Source: Prescottella equi
GTDB taxonomy: Bacteria; Actinomycetota; Actinomycetes; Mycobacteriales; Mycobacteriaceae
Length of the DNA: 64,000 nucleotides
Assembly (NCBI RefSeq): GCF_002094305.1
Contig: NZ_LWTX01000003.1
Coordinates: 496,001 to 560,000, forward strand
Direction: 5' to 3'
The notes under the pieces were generated by a model that was not told the origin of the DNA, did no database searches, and worked only from the letters and a program-made list of their open reading frames with translations. Below, piece after piece: positions 16,211 to 27,280 of the stretch (position 1 is its first letter; every line of letters begins with the position of its first letter). Position numbers and translations under genes: made by a program.

Positions 16211-19200
16211 ATGAAGCATCTTCCCGGGCCCCAGGGGCTCTACCACCCGGCGAACGAGCACGACGCGTGTGGCGTCGCGTTCGTCGTCGACATGCACGGT
16301 CGGCGCAGCCGCGACATCGTCGAGAAGGCGATCACCGCGCTCGTGAACCTCGAGCACCGCGGCGCCGCGGGCTCCGAGCCCAACACCGGTGACGGCGCGG
16401 GCATCCTGCTCCAGGTCCCGGACCGCTTCCTGCGCGCCGTCGTCGACTTCGAGCTGCCCGCCGCGGGCGCGTACGCCACCGGCATCGCGTTCCTGCCGCA
16501 GGGCGACGCTGCTGCCGACGAGGCCGCCGCCGGTGTCGAGAAGATCGTCGCCGAGGAGGGCCTGACGGTTCTCGGCTGGCGCGAGGTCCCCACCGACGAC
16601 TCGTCGCTCGGCACGCTGGCCCGCGCCGCGATGCCGACGTTCCGTCAGGTGTTCATCGGTTCGGCCGGCGATTCGGTCACCGACATGGACCTGGAGCGTC
16701 GTGCGTACGTCATCCGCAAGCGCGTCGAGCACGAGCTCGGCGAATCCGGCGCCGGCGAGGACGGCCCGGGCCGCGAGTCGGTGTACTTCCCGAGCCTGTC
16801 CGGCCAGACGTTCGTCTACAAGGGCATGCTCACCACGCCGCAGCTCAAGGGCTTCTACCTCGACCTGCAGGACGACCGTGTCGAGAGCGCGCTGGGCCTG
16901 GTGCACTCGCGCTTCTCCACCAACACCTTCCCGTCGTGGCCGCTGGCGCATCCGTTCCGCCGCGTCGCCCACAACGGTGAGATCAACACCGTCAGCGGCA
17001 ACGAGAACTGGATGCGGGCCCGCGAGGCGCTCATCAAGTCCGACGTGTTCGGCGACGGCGCGCTCGAGAAGATCTTCCCGATCTGCACCCCCGGGGCCTC
17101 CGACACCGCGCGCTTCGACGAGGTGCTCGAGCTGCTGCACCTCGGCGGGCGCAGCCTGCCGCACGCAGTGCTGATGATGATCCCGGAGGCCTGGGAGCGT
17201 CACGAGAGCATGGACCCGGCACGCAAGGCGTTCTACGAGTACCACTCGGCGCTCATGGAGCCGTGGGACGGCCCGGCATCGGTGTGCTTCACCGACGGCA
17301 CCGTCGTCGGCGCCGTGCTGGACCGTAACGGCCTGCGCCCGTCGCGCGTGTGGGTCACCGACGACGGCCTGGTCGTCATGGCGTCCGAGGTCGGCGTCCT
17401 CGACATCGCCCCGGAGAAGATCGTGCGCCGCATGCGCATGCAGCCGGGCCGCATGTTCCTGGTCGACACCGCACAGGGCCGCATCATCTCGGACGACGTG
17501 ATCAAGTCGGAGCTCGCCGCGGAGCACCCGTACCAGCAGTGGATCGACGAGGGCCTCGTCCAGATCGACGACCTGCCGGAGAGCAAGTACACATACATGA
17601 CCCACGACCGGGTCGTGCTGCGCCAGCAGATCTTCGGCTTCACCAACGAAGAGGTCAACCTCCTCGTCAAGCCGATGGCCGTCACCGGCGGCGAGGCGCT
17701 GGGCTCGATGGGCACCGACACCCCCATCGCGGTGCTGTCGGCCCGTCCGCGGATGCTGTTCGACTACTTCCAGCAGCTGTTCGCGCAGGTCACCAACCCG
17801 CCGCTCGACGCCATCCGCGAGGAGATCGTCACGAGCCTGGGCGGCACCATCGGCCCCGAGGCCGACCTGCTGACGCCGTCGGCCGCGTCGTGCCGTCAGA
17901 TCGTGCTGCCGCAGCCGATCCTGCACAACGACGACCTGTCGAAGCTGATCCACCTCAACGACAACGCGAAGTTCCCGCACTTCCGCAGCGTCGTCGTGCG
18001 TGGTGTCTACCCCGTCGCACAGGGCGGCGAGGGCCTGCGCAAGGCACTGGACACGGTGCGCGACAAGGTGTCCGAGGCGATCGCCGGTGGCGCCCGCATC
18101 ATCGTGCTGTCGGACCGCGAGTCCAACGAGAAGTACGCGCCGATCCCGTCGCTGCTGCTCACCGCCGCGGTGCATCACCACCTGGTGCGCGAGAAGACCC
18201 GTACCAAGGTCGGTCTCGTCGTCGAGTCCGGTGACGCCCGCGAGGTCCACCACATGGCGGCGCTGCTCGGCTTCGGCGCCTCGGCCGTCAACCCGTACAT
18301 GGCGTTCGAGACCATCGACGAACTGCTGCAGTCGGATCAGCTCGCCGGCCTGTCGCTGGACAAGGCCGTCACGAACTACATCAAGGCCGCCGGCAAGGGC
18401 GTGCTGAAGGTGATGTCGAAGATGGGCATCTCGACGCTCGCGTCGTACACCGGTGCGCAGCTGTTCCAGGTGATCGGCCTGTCGCAGGAACTCGTCGACG
18501 AGTACTTCACCGGCCTGCAGTCCAACCTGGACGGCATCGGTCTGGACGAGATCGCGGCGGATGTCGCTGCGCGCCATGCCAATGCGTACCTGGACCGGCC
18601 GGAGCTGCGGGCGCACCGCGAGCTCGAGGTCGGCGGCGAGTACCAGTGGCGCCGCGAGGGCGAGTACCACCTGTTCAACCCGGACACGGTGTTCAAGCTC
18701 CAGCACTCCACCAAGACCGGCCAGTACGAGGTCTTCAAGGAGTACACCAAGCTGGTCGACGACCAGTCCGAGCGCCTGGCGTCGCTGCGCGGCCTGTTCA
18801 AGTTCAAGAGCGGTCTGCGTCAGCCGATCTCGATCGACGAGGTGGAGCCCGCCAGCGAGATCGTCAAGCGGTTCTCCACCGGCGCGATGAGCTACGGCTC
18901 GATCTCCGCGGAGGCACACGAGACCCTCGCGATCGCGATGAACCGACTCGGTGGCCGCTCGAACTCCGGTGAGGGCGGCGAGCATCCGTCGCGCTTCACG
19001 CCGGACGAGAACGGTGACTGGCGCCGGTCTGCGATCAAGCAGGTCGCGTCGGGCCGCTTCGGTGTCACGTCGCACTACCTGAGCAACTGCACCGACATCC
19101 AGATCAAGATGGCGCAGGGCGCCAAGCCCGGCGAGGGTGGCCAGCTGCCGCCGCACAAGGTGTACCCGTGGGTCGCCGAGGTGCGTGGCTCCACCCCGGG

Positions 19201-20797
19201 CGTCGGCCTCATCTCGCCGCCGCCGCACCACGACATCTACTCGATCGAGGATCTGGCCCAGCTGATCCACGACCTGAAGAACGCGAACCCGCAGGCGCGG
19301 ATCCACGTCAAGCTGGTCTCGGAGATCGGTGTCGGTACCGTCGCCGCGGGTGTCTCGAAGGCGCACGCCGACGTCGTGCTCATCTCGGGTCACGACGGTG
19401 GCACGGGCGCGTCGCCGCTGACGTCGCTCAAGCACGCCGGTGCGCCGTGGGAGCTGGGCCTCGCCGAGACCCAGCAGACGCTGCTGCTCAACGGTCTTCG
19501 CGACCGCATCGTGGTCCAGGTCGACGGTCAGATGAAGACCGGCCGCGACGTCATGATCGCGACGCTGCTCGGCGGCGAGGAGTTCGGTTTCGCGACCGCT
19601 CCGCTCGTGGTCTCGGGCTGCATCATGATGCGCGTGTGCCACCTCGACACCTGCCCGGTGGGTGTCGCGACGCAGAACCCGTTGCTGCGCAAGCGTTTCG
19701 CCGGTAAGCCGGAGTTCGTCGAGAACTTCTTCATGTTCATCGCCGAGGAGGTGCGCGAGCTGCTCGCCGAGCTGGGCTTCCGCACCCTGCAGGAGGCGGT
19801 CGGCCAGGTCGACGTCCTCGACACCACCGCGGCGCTCGAGCACTGGAAGGCGTCCAAGCTGGACCTGTCCCCGATCCTGCACCGGGTCGAGTCCGCGTTC
19901 GCGGACCAGGACCTGTACTGCTCGGGCACACAGGAACACGGCCTGGAGAAGGCGCTCGACCAGCAGCTGATCCAGCTGGCTCGTCCGGCGCTCGACAAGG
20001 GCGAAGCCGTCGCCTTCGAGTCGGAGATCACCAACGTCAACCGCACGGTCGGCACCATGCTCGGCCACGAGGTGACGAAGGCTTACGGCGCGGAAGGACT
20101 GCCGGACAACACGATCGACATCACCTTCACGGGCTCGGCGGGCAACAGCTTCGGCGCGTTCGTGCCCAAGGGCATGACGCTGCGGCTGCACGGTGACGCC
20201 AACGACTTCGTCGGCAAGGGCCTGTCCGGTGGACGCATCGTCGTCCGCCCGCCGCTGAAGACGGCCGAGGGCTTCGTGCCCGAGGACAACATCATCGGCG
20301 GCAACGTGCTCCTGTTCGGTGCCACTGCGGGTGAGGCTCTCGTCCGCGGCATCGTCGGCGAGCGTTTCGCCGTCCGCAACTCCGGCGCCACCGCTGTCGT
20401 CGAAGGTGTGGGCGATCATGCCTGCGAGTACATGACCGGTGGCAAGGTGGTCATCCTCGGAAAGACCGGCCGCAACTTCGGCGCCGGTATGTCCGGTGGT
20501 GTGGCGTTCATCTTCAACCCGGATCGTGATTTCGGGACCAACCTCAACACCGAGTTGGTCGATCTCGAGGACCTCAGCGTCGAGGATCTCGAATGGCTGC
20601 ACGGCGCCGTCGAGCGCCACCGCGACGAGACCGGATCCGAGGTTGCGGCTCGGATCCTCGCCGACTGGTCGCACCAGAAGGCACATTTCGCGAAGGTCAT
20701 GCCGCGCGACTACAAGAAGGTCCTCGTCGCTATCGAGACCGCGAAGAAGAACGGAACGAACGTGGACGACGCAATCATGGAGGCAGCTCGTGGGTGA
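16211..20797 (+). CDS. gltB: Glutamate synthase (NADPH) large subunit
   Basis: A 1528-residue subunit that makes glutamate from glutamine and 2-oxoglutarate. I chose ATG 16211 because it gives the expected short propeptide before the glutaminase nucleophile (ACGVAFV, Cys20). The upstream open frame adds 43 non-conserved residues. In order: the class II glutamine amidotransferase domain (about 20-430, with [12 protein letters not shown] and NGLRPSR), the central domain, the FMN/2-oxoglutarate synthase domain ([40 protein letters not shown]), a 3Fe-4S cluster region ([19 protein letters not shown]) and the C-terminal beta-helix GXGXG domain. It overlaps gltD by 8 bp. Confidence 0.97.
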   Translation: MKHLPGPQGLYHPANEHDACGVAFVVDMHGRRSRDIVEKAITALVNLEHRGAAGSEPNTGDGAGILLQVPDRFLRAVVDFELPAAGAYATGIAFLPQGDAAADEAAAGVEKIVAEEGLTVLGWREVPTDDSSLGTLARAAMPTFRQVFIGSAGDSVTDMDLERRAYVIRKRVEHELGESGAGEDGPGRESVYFPSLSGQTFVYKGMLTTPQLKGFYLDLQDDRVESALGLVHSRFSTNTFPSWPLAHPFRRVAHNGEINTVSGNENWMRAREALIKSDVFGDGALEKIFPICTPGASDTARFDEVLELLHLGGRSLPHAVLMMIPEAWERHESMDPARKAFYEYHSALMEPWDGPASVCFTDGTVVGAVLDRNGLRPSRVWVTDDGLVVMASEVGVLDIAPEKIVRRMRMQPGRMFLVDTAQGRIISDDVIKSELAAEHPYQQWIDEGLVQIDDLPESKYTYMTHDRVVLRQQIFGFTNEEVNLLVKPMAVTGGEALGSMGTDTPIAVLSARPRMLFDYFQQLFAQVTNPPLDAIREEIVTSLGGTIGPEADLLTPSAASCRQIVLPQPILHNDDLSKLIHLNDNAKFPHFRSVVVRGVYPVAQGGEGLRKALDTVRDKVSEAIAGGARIIVLSDRESNEKYAPIPSLLLTAAVHHHLVREKTRTKVGLVVESGDAREVHHMAALLGFGASAVNPYMAFETIDELLQSDQLAGLSLDKAVTNYIKAAGKGVLKVMSKMGISTLASYTGAQLFQVIGLSQELVDEYFTGLQSNLDGIGLDEIAADVAARHANAYLDRPELRAHRELEVGGEYQWRREGEYHLFNPDTVFKLQHSTKTGQYEVFKEYTKLVDDQSERLASLRGLFKFKSGLRQPISIDEVEPASEIVKRFSTGAMSYGSISAEAHETLAIAMNRLGGRSNSGEGGEHPSRFTPDENGDWRRSAIKQVASGRFGVTSHYLSNCTDIQIKMAQGAKPGEGGQLPPHKVYPWVAEVRGSTPGVGLISPPPHHDIYSIEDLAQLIHDLKNANPQARIHVKLVSEIGVGTVAAGVSKAHADVVLISGHDGGTGASPLTSLKHAGAPWELGLAETQQTLLLNGLRDRIVVQVDGQMKTGRDVMIATLLGGEEFGFATAPLVVSGCIMMRVCHLDTCPVGVATQNPLLRKRFAGKPEFVENFFMFIAEEVRELLAELGFRTLQEAVGQVDVLDTTAALEHWKASKLDLSPILHRVESAFADQDLYCSGTQEHGLEKALDQQLIQLARPALDKGEAVAFESEITNVNRTVGTMLGHEVTKAYGAEGLPDNTIDITFTGSAGNSFGAFVPKGMTLRLHGDANDFVGKGLSGGRIVVRPPLKTAEGFVPEDNIIGGNVLLFGATAGEALVRGIVGERFAVRNSGATAVVEGVGDHACEYMTGGKVVILGKTGRNFGAGMSGGVAFIFNPDRDFGTNLNTELVDLEDLSVEDLEWLHGAVERHRDETGSEVAARILADWSHQKAHFAKVMPRDYKKVLVAIETAKKNGTNVDDAIMEAARG

Positions 20798-22241
20798 TCC
20801 GAACGGCTTCCTGAAGCACACGTCGCGCGAGCTGCCCATCCGCCGCCCGGTGCCGCTGCGCCTGATGGACTGGAAGGAGGTGTACGAGGACTTCTCCTCG
20901 GACACCCTCAAGACCCAGGCCAGCCGGTGCATGGACTGCGGTATCCCGTTCTGCCACAACGGCTGCCCGCTCGGAAACCTGATTCCCGAGTGGAACGACC
21001 TGGTCTACAAGGACCGGTGGCGCGAGGGAATCGACCGGCTGCACGCGACCAACAACTTCCCGGAGTTCACCGGGCGACTGTGCCCGGCGCCGTGTGAGGC
21101 GTCGTGCGTGCTCGGCATCAACCAGGACGCGGTGACCATCAAGCAGGTCGAGGTCGAGATCATCGACCGCGCCTTCGACGAGGGTTGGGTCCAGCCGGTG
21201 CGCGCGTCGCACATCACCGGCAAGAAGGTTGCTGTCGTGGGCTCCGGCCCCGCGGGTCTGGCTGCGGCGCAGCAGCTCACGCGGGCCGGGCATTCGGTGA
21301 CGGTGTTCGAGCGTGAGGACCGCATCGGCGGTCTGCTGCGCTACGGCATCCCCGAGTTCAAGATGGAGAAGCGCCACATCGACCGCCGGCTGGCGCAGAT
21401 GGAGGCCGAGGGCACGGTGTTCCGCACCGGTGTCAACGTCGGTGTCGACATCACCGCCGAGCAGCTGCGTGAGCAGTTCGACGCGGTGGTCCTCGCCGGC
21501 GGTGCCACCGAAGCGCGTGACCTCCCGATCCCCGGTCGCGAGCTGGACGGCATCCATCAGGCGATGGAGTTCCTGCCGATCGCGAACCGTGTGCAGTTGG
21601 GCGATCTGGCGGAGCCGACCATCACCGCGAAGGGCAAGAAGGTCGTCATCATCGGCGGCGGCGACACCGGTGCCGACTGCCTCGGCACCAGCCATCGTCA
21701 GGGCGCCGAGAGCGTGCACCAGTTCGAGATCATGCCGCGGCCCCCGGCCGAGCGCGCCGGCTCCACTCCGTGGCCGACGTACCCGCTGATGTACCGCGTG
21801 TCGTCCGCTCACGAAGAGGGCGGCGAGCGCGTGTTCTCGGTCAACACCGAGGAGTTCGTCGGTCGCGACGGCAAGGTGACCGCGCTCAAGGCGCACGAGG
21901 TCGAGATGGTGAACGGCCGCTTCCAGAAGGTGGAGGGCTCGGACTTCGAGCTCGAGGCCGACATCGTGTTCCTCGCGATGGGCTTCGTCGGTCCCGAGAA
22001 GCCGGGCCTGCTCACCGATCTGGGTGTCGACCTCAACGAGCGCGGCAACGTCGCCCGCTCGTCGGAGTGGGCCACCAATGTCGACGGCGTGTTCGTCGCG
22101 GGCGACATGGGCCGCGGCCAGTCGCTCATCGTGTGGGCCATCGCCGAGGGTCGCTCCTGCGCGGCCGCGGTCGACAAGTTCCTCGAAGGATCGACGGCTC
22201 TGCCGACGCCGATCAGCACCACCAGCGCTCCGCAGCGCTGA
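20790..22241 (+). CDS. gltD: Glutamate synthase (NADPH) small subunit
   Basis: A 483-residue subunit, start GTG 20790, overlapping the gltB end by 8 bp. The N-terminal cysteine motifs [17 protein letters not shown] and [12 protein letters not shown] bind 4Fe-4S clusters. An FAD motif follows ([17 protein letters not shown]), then the NADPH-binding motif [16 protein letters not shown], then the C-terminal FAD segment [23 protein letters not shown]. It passes electrons from NADPH to GltB. Strong coupling and a terminator after it define a two-gene operon. Confidence 0.97.
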   Translation: MGDPNGFLKHTSRELPIRRPVPLRLMDWKEVYEDFSSDTLKTQASRCMDCGIPFCHNGCPLGNLIPEWNDLVYKDRWREGIDRLHATNNFPEFTGRLCPAPCEASCVLGINQDAVTIKQVEVEIIDRAFDEGWVQPVRASHITGKKVAVVGSGPAGLAAAQQLTRAGHSVTVFEREDRIGGLLRYGIPEFKMEKRHIDRRLAQMEAEGTVFRTGVNVGVDITAEQLREQFDAVVLAGGATEARDLPIPGRELDGIHQAMEFLPIANRVQLGDLAEPTITAKGKKVVIIGGGDTGADCLGTSHRQGAESVHQFEIMPRPPAERAGSTPWPTYPLMYRVSSAHEEGGERVFSVNTEEFVGRDGKVTALKAHEVEMVNGRFQKVEGSDFELEADIVFLAMGFVGPEKPGLLTDLGVDLNERGNVARSSEWATNVDGVFVAGDMGRGQSLIVWAIAEGRSCAAAVDKFLEGSTALPTPISTTSAPQR

Positions 22242-22290
22242 GCGATCGGCGGGGATCAACGTCGCTCCCTGCCGATCGTCCTTCGAAGCC

Positions 22291-22345
22291 CGAAGGCCCC
22301 GTTCCACGCATCGCCTCGCGTGGGACGGGGCCTTCGCCCTTTTTT
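22291..22345 (+). terminator. Rho-independent terminator after gltD
   Basis: A 19-bp stem with one G-T wobble (22291-22309 with 22318-22336) and an 8-nt loop is followed by CCCTTTTTT. It lies 50 bp after the gltD stop. Confidence 0.92.
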
Positions 22346-22373
22346 CGGTCCGAAACGTGCGGAGGCACGAATT

Positions 22374-22399
22374 GTTTTCTGGACGTTCGACCAGAAAAC
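22374..22399. promoter_or_regulatory. 26-bp inverted repeat upstream of the Ig-repeat operon
   Basis: GTTTTCTGG and CCAGAAAAC are perfect 9-bp arms around ACGTTCGA, about 100 bp before the first Ig-repeat gene. It could be an operator or a 5'-UTR hairpin. There is no T-run, so I do not call it a terminator. Confidence 0.55.
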
Positions 22400-22499
22400 G
22401 CTTCTACAACGATCTTGCAACGGCTATGGTCTGCCGCATGTGATGAGTGACACATGACCGCCGAGTCGGGGGAAAGGCGGACCTACCCGAGGAGGATCA

Positions 22500-24332
22500 G
22501 TGTTTTCGTCGAAACTTCGTAGAGCGGCCGGCCCGCTCGTGGCCTTGGCCAGCGCCGCCGCGCTGACCTTGACCATGAGCGGCACGGCGGCGGCAGCGAG
22601 CCCGACCGGCCCACCGCCCACGTCGTCGAGCGGTAACCAGCCGGCCGACAACCTGGGTTGGAAGACCGAGGTCGTCAGCGTCAACGGTGTGGCCGGCAAC
22701 GTCGCCAATCCCGGCGACACGGTCACCTACCGGTCGAGCATCTGGGAGAACTCGAAAGCCGGCGGCTTCCTGAATCTGGGCCGGTACATGACCTCCATCC
22801 GGCACATCGCGCCCGCCGGATTCCAGTTCCTCAACGGGAACACCACGCCGAACGGCACCGTGACGAGCGAGGGCGCAGCCGGTGTCAAGGCCGTCTGCGC
22901 CGGGAACGGTTGTACGTCCGTTCCCGTGCTCGGCACGGACGGGTTCAAGGTCATCGGCAGCACCGTGCTGACTTTCACCGTCAACTACAAGATCCCGGAC
23001 AACTTCGCGCCCGGTGACTACGACAGCGGCTTCCTCTTCGACGTCTACACGTTCAGCAGCCAGCAGGGCTCCAACGCCTCCGGTGCCAAGGTTCGGGTCC
23101 TGGACAACAAGTCGGAGACCACCACTTCCGTGGCTCCCGTCGGCACGGTGGCCATGGGTAGCTCGACGGATCTGACGGCCACGGTCTCGCCGGCCGGTGC
23201 CACGGGCACCGTGCAGTTCTTCGACGGGTCCGATCCGATCGGGGCTCCCGTCGCGGTGAGCGGTGGAACCGCCACCCTGGCGCACACTTTCACCGCAATG
23301 GGGACGTACTCCATCTCGGCCAAGTACACGGCTACGGGTCTGTTCCACGATTCGGAGTCGGCTCCGGTCGAGGTCGAGGTCGGCCCGGTCCAGACCGCGA
23401 CGACCGTGACCGTGCCGGCCACGGCCGAGGCAGGCGCGACGGTGCCGCTGCAGGCCACCGTCACTCCGGCCGACGCACAGGGCACCGTCCAGTTCGCGAT
23501 CAACGGTACCGACGTGGGCAGCCCCGTCCAGGTCAGCGGCGGCACGGCCACGCTGAACCATCGCTTCGACGACCCGGGCAACTTCTCCGTGACGGCGAAC
23601 TTCGTCGGCGGCTTCGGGGTCGCCGGTTCGGCCGCCACCGCGCAGCAGATCGCCGTCTCCTACGGTGACTGGCAGACCACGACGGTGGTCGTCGAGCCGG
23701 TGACCGCCGAGGCCGGTAGCCCCACCAACCTGATGGCGACCGTTCGCCCCATCCCGACCGGTGGCACCGTCACCTTCTCCGTCGACGGCACCGCTGTTGG
23801 CGCCGTCGATCTGGGCACCGCCGACGGCGTCGCGGCTCTCGCGCACACCTTCGACACCGCGGGCACCTACCAGGTGGTCGCCGACTTCGCCGGTACCGAC
23901 GGCTTCTCGGCCTCCACGTCCGCACCGTTCACTGCCACGGTCGCCCCGACCGCGCCCGTGCTCACGGCCGTGAACGCGGACCTGACGGTTCAGGGTCTGT
24001 CGGTCGTCGGCCAGACCGTCACGCTCACCGTCGATGTCGACCCGGCCGACGCGCAGGGCACCGTCCAGTTCTACAAGGGCACCGAGGCCGTCGGCGCCCC
24101 GGTCGCCGTCGTCGACGGCAAGGCGTCCGTCACCACCACCCTCGACTTCGAGGGCACGCAGCTGATCACCGCGAAATTCGTTGCCGGTGAGGGCTTCCGT
24201 GACACGGTGTCGAACCCTGTCGTGCTGAACGTGTCGGCCGCGCCGGTGGCTCCGGAACCGGGCGCCGGCAGCCTCGGCTCGCTGTTGGAAGGCCCGCTCG
24301 CCGGGCTGCTCGCCGGATCGATCGGAGGCTGA
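22500..24332 (+). CDS. Secreted Ig-like repeat protein (four Big_3-type repeats)
   Basis: A 610-residue exported protein starting at GTG 22500 after GAGGAGGATCA. The signal peptide ends near ...GTAAAA. Residues about 35-205 are a distinct N-terminal domain with one disulfide candidate (CAGNGC). Four Ig-like repeats of about 90-95 residues follow, each with the pattern TATVSPA-x-A-x-GTVQFF-x-G-x-x-x-IGAPVAVSGGTATL and T-x-x-GTYSISAKY. A Gly/Leu-rich C-terminal tail (GSLGSLLEGPLAGLLAG) could insert into or span an envelope layer. It is probably a cell-wall or outer-membrane protein of adhesin type. A second paralogue follows at once. Confidence 0.82.
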   Translation: MFSSKLRRAAGPLVALASAAALTLTMSGTAAAASPTGPPPTSSSGNQPADNLGWKTEVVSVNGVAGNVANPGDTVTYRSSIWENSKAGGFLNLGRYMTSIRHIAPAGFQFLNGNTTPNGTVTSEGAAGVKAVCAGNGCTSVPVLGTDGFKVIGSTVLTFTVNYKIPDNFAPGDYDSGFLFDVYTFSSQQGSNASGAKVRVLDNKSETTTSVAPVGTVAMGSSTDLTATVSPAGATGTVQFFDGSDPIGAPVAVSGGTATLAHTFTAMGTYSISAKYTATGLFHDSESAPVEVEVGPVQTATTVTVPATAEAGATVPLQATVTPADAQGTVQFAINGTDVGSPVQVSGGTATLNHRFDDPGNFSVTANFVGGFGVAGSAATAQQIAVSYGDWQTTTVVVEPVTAEAGSPTNLMATVRPIPTGGTVTFSVDGTAVGAVDLGTADGVAALAHTFDTAGTYQVVADFAGTDGFSASTSAPFTATVAPTAPVLTAVNADLTVQGLSVVGQTVTLTVDVDPADAQGTVQFYKGTEAVGAPVAVVDGKASVTTTLDFEGTQLITAKFVAGEGFRDTVSNPVVLNVSAAPVAPEPGAGSLGSLLEGPLAGLLAGSIGG

Positions 24333-24354
24333 CGAGATGAGTGCAGGAGGATCG

Positions 24355-26100
24355 ATGAGTTCCAAGCTGTACCGCTACCTCGCGCCGGTCGCCGTGGGGG
24401 CGACGGTGGTCGCCGGTGCTGGTGTCCTGGGCGTGGGAGCCGCGTCCGCGGCGACGACGACCACGCCGTTCAACAACGCGTGTCAGGCGACGCCGTCCTC
24501 GAGTCTGGCCGGTGGGCCGCAGACTCAGGTGCAGGCGGCGTCGGTGACGGTCGATGCGCCCGAAACCGTGGCGCCCGGTGAGGAGTTCGTGGTGACGATC
24601 TCGCCGCCGCCGATCTCGGTGCCCAACGATCTCGGCTCGGGCGCGAGCCTGTCGAACATCTCGCGGCTCAAGATCGACGTCGCGATGCCGGAGAACGCGC
24701 AGTTCGTCGGCGCCGAGGTGGTGGCCGGGACGTCGTCGGGCATCACGGGTGTCGCGCCGAACGTCCTCGTGGTCAACGAGAGTGGAAATCCCGACCCGAA
24801 CGGCACGATCATCCGGCTGTCCGGCAACAACGAGACGATCGGAAACGGACCGAAATCCTCGAAGAGTTCCGAGGGCGGCATCAAGGCGAACGCGTCGGGC
24901 AGCACCACTACGTTCCAGTTGCCGCAGGTCAAGGCCACGCTGAAGGCAGGCGCGGCCGGTGAGATCTCGATGAAGCTGCGCACCGCAGGAAACGCCGGTC
25001 AGTTCGGCAACGACGCCAACTTCCTGACGTTCCTGCCCCGGGCCAGTGCGCCGATCGTCGGCACCGTCTGGGCGCCCACCCAGTGCTCGCCGCGGGACAC
25101 CGCGAGCGGTCCCCTGAACGCCGGAGCCGGTCCGCTGGCCACGATCCAGATCCTGCGCCAGGCGGTCGCGACCGTCACCTACCTGGACGGCCCGAGCGCG
25201 GTCACCAACGGCGGCGAGTTCACGCTCAACGCCACGGTCGTGCCGACCCCGGACAGCGGACAGGTGCAGTTCACCCGCGACGGTGAGGATGTCGGTGCAC
25301 CGGTCGATCTGGTGAACGGCAAGGCGTCGCTGCCGCAGTCGATCGACACCGACGGCGACTACGTCTACGAGGCGAAGTACCTGGGCGCGGAGTTCTTCAA
25401 CCCGTCGACCGCGTCGAAGTCGGTCACGGTGACGTCGCAGGACATCCAGACCACGACGTCGGTGACCGGGCCGGAGCAGGACGCCTACCGTGACCAGCCG
25501 GTGAACCTCACCGCGAAGGTCGAGCCGGGTGTCTCGGGTGGCACGGTGGCGTTCGAGGTCGACGGAACGCCGGTCGGAACCGCCGACGTGATGGATGACG
25601 GTGTCGCGGTGCTCCCGCACACCTTCACCACCAACGGCACGCACCGGGTGATCGCGCGGTACTCGGGCGCGGACGGCATCTCCCCGTCGGTCTCGCTGCA
25701 GTACCCGGTGAGTGTCACCGAGGCGCCGGCCGCCGACGTGGCCACCACGATCACGGTCGATCCGGTCGCCTCCACCGCCAAGGGCTCGCCGGTGACGCTC
25801 ACCGCGCGACTGGATCCGGCCGACGCCCGGGGCACGGTGCAGTTCAAGCTCGGCGACGTGCTGCTCGGCGGACCGGTGCGGGTGGACGCGAACGGCGTCG
25901 CGACGCTGACGACGTTCTTCCAGAACCCGGGAGAGTTCGTGGTCACGGCCCAGTTCACCGCCGACGCCGGATTCATCGACTCGGCGGCGACCCCGGTGAA
26001 CGTCACGGTGACCGGCGATCCGGACACCGTTCCGAATCCGGGTGGTGGCACCGGCAGCCTCGGTGGGCTGACGGGACTGTTCGGTAGCTTGGGCGGCTGA
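24355..26100 (+). CDS. Secreted Ig-like repeat protein (three repeats), paralogue of the previous gene
   Basis: A 581-residue exported protein. I chose ATG 24355 because AGGAGGATCG precedes it. An ATG 18 bp upstream would embed that site. The signal peptide runs to about AASA. The N-terminal domain (about 40-270) differs from the first paralogue and has two cysteines. Three Ig-like repeats follow with the same GTVQF-x-x-x-G-x-x-x-GAPV pattern, and a Gly-rich tail GTGSLGGLTGLFGSLGG closes the protein. It lies 22 bp after its neighbour, clearly in one operon. I know of no function for the family beyond predicted surface location. Confidence 0.82.
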   Translation: MSSKLYRYLAPVAVGATVVAGAGVLGVGAASAATTTTPFNNACQATPSSSLAGGPQTQVQAASVTVDAPETVAPGEEFVVTISPPPISVPNDLGSGASLSNISRLKIDVAMPENAQFVGAEVVAGTSSGITGVAPNVLVVNESGNPDPNGTIIRLSGNNETIGNGPKSSKSSEGGIKANASGSTTTFQLPQVKATLKAGAAGEISMKLRTAGNAGQFGNDANFLTFLPRASAPIVGTVWAPTQCSPRDTASGPLNAGAGPLATIQILRQAVATVTYLDGPSAVTNGGEFTLNATVVPTPDSGQVQFTRDGEDVGAPVDLVNGKASLPQSIDTDGDYVYEAKYLGAEFFNPSTASKSVTVTSQDIQTTTSVTGPEQDAYRDQPVNLTAKVEPGVSGGTVAFEVDGTPVGTADVMDDGVAVLPHTFTTNGTHRVIARYSGADGISPSVSLQYPVSVTEAPAADVATTITVDPVASTAKGSPVTLTARLDPADARGTVQFKLGDVLLGGPVRVDANGVATLTTFFQNPGEFVVTAQFTADAGFIDSAATPVNVTVTGDPDTVPNPGGGTGSLGGLTGLFGSLGG

Positions 26101-26115
26101 TCCGATCCGTCTGGT

Positions 26116-26144
26116 GGGCCCCCTCGCGGAAGGCGAGGGGGCCC
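26116..26144 (+). terminator. Hairpin after the Ig-repeat operon
   Basis: A perfect 12-bp GC-rich stem (GGGCCCCCTCGC with its complement) with a 5-nt loop, 15 bp after the stop. It has no T-run, so termination strength is uncertain. Confidence 0.7.
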
Positions 26145-26201
26145 ATCGTGTTCCGGGTACGAAGAGGACGTTTCGAAGAAGCCCACCACCGCGCTCCGCT
26201 C

Positions 26202-26220
26202 CGGTAACGTGCGTTTACCG
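26202..26220. promoter_or_regulatory. Inverted repeat upstream of cutinase
   Basis: CGGTAA-N7-TTACCG is a perfect 6-bp inverted repeat, 140 bp before the cutinase start. It may be an operator. Its regulator is not evident. Confidence 0.4.
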
Positions 26221-26359
26221 ATCGTGCACCGTATCGACATGTGGGGCTGCCAAGATCTACCTGTCGCGTCACCCGCAGGCGTTGTCACGGGAGGGGACGT
26301 CACGACATGTGGCCATGGGGAAGTGGCCACTCGGAGCGAGTGAGTGGGGTGCCGGGTTG

Positions 26360-27274
26360 ATGCGTGTGAAGAGGTCGCTGGCGGTGTTCGGAGCCTGCGT
26401 CGCAACGGTTGTCGGTTCGGTGGTGTCGGTGGGGGTCGGCACTGCGCAGGCGGCCCCGAGTTGCCCGAACCTGCAGGTGGTGGCGATTCCGGGAACCTGG
26501 GAGACCACGACGGATCCGGGCGCGAGCCGCGGTCCGGGTCTGCTGTCGGCGGTGACCAACCGGCTGCCGTCGTCGGTCGGTGTCGACTACGTGACCTATG
26601 TGGCTACGGCGTTCCCGTGGGAGACCGAGGTGTACGGCGCGTCCAAGCGGCAGGCCGTCGACAACGCGCGCGGGATCATCGCGGACGTCGCCTGGCGCTG
26701 CGGCAACACGAACTTCGCCCTGATCGGGTACAGCCAGGGCGCGGACGCGGCGGGTGACCTGGCAGCCGAGATCGGTACCGGGCTGGGCGTCGTCCCACCG
26801 AATCGGATTGCGGCGGTGGGGTTGTTGTCCGATCCGCGCCGGTCCGAGGGCGACAACATCGTCGGCCCGCAGGTGATCGGAAACGGGGCCGGCGGACCGC
26901 GGATCGGCGGCTTCGGTCTGGTGAACCCGCAGACGCGCACCTTCTGTGCGGCCGGTGACCTGTACTGCTCCACCCCGAAGGACGACTTCGTGACCCGCCT
27001 GGCCGGGTTCATGGCCCAGAACTCTTCACCGCTGGCGCCGCTCAGTGGTCGGTACGCGCAGGAGGCACTCGTCATCGCGCAGGACGTGATTGCCGCGGGC
27101 GGTGTGCCCACCCTCGAATCGCAGTCCTCCGACGGCGCCAACCACGATCGGGCCGACAAGCTCCGTCAGTTCTACGAGTCGCAGGTGCATCAGGACTACT
27201 CGACCTATGTCGTCGATCGCAACGGCGCCACCGCGACGTCGTGGCTCGCGAACTGGTTGCGCTCCGTGGCCTGA
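26360..27274 (+). CDS. Secreted cutinase-family esterase
   Basis: A 304-residue exported serine esterase. The start ATG 26360 gives a signal peptide ending ...GTAQA|APSCPN, with no strong Shine-Dalgarno. The cutinase motif GYSQGADAAG carries the nucleophile, the second disulfide-flanked motif CAAGDLYC carries the catalytic Asp, and NHDRADKLRQFY near the C-terminus carries a candidate His. Cysteines are placed as in mycobacterial Culp proteins. Likely substrates are polyesters, cutin-like lipids or phospholipids. It lies between envelope genes and is convergent with a DUF732 lipoprotein. Confidence 0.9.
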   Translation: MRVKRSLAVFGACVATVVGSVVSVGVGTAQAAPSCPNLQVVAIPGTWETTTDPGASRGPGLLSAVTNRLPSSVGVDYVTYVATAFPWETEVYGASKRQAVDNARGIIADVAWRCGNTNFALIGYSQGADAAGDLAAEIGTGLGVVPPNRIAAVGLLSDPRRSEGDNIVGPQVIGNGAGGPRIGGFGLVNPQTRTFCAAGDLYCSTPKDDFVTRLAGFMAQNSSPLAPLSGRYAQEALVIAQDVIAAGGVPTLESQSSDGANHDRADKLRQFYESQVHQDYSTYVVDRNGATATSWLANWLRSVA

Positions 27275-27280
27275 CGGGCG

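Noticed and set aside
16163-20959. A 1598-codon open frame antisense to gltB
   Set aside because: It mirrors the gltB codon pattern, has no domain, and is a GC-rich third-position artefact of the real gene.
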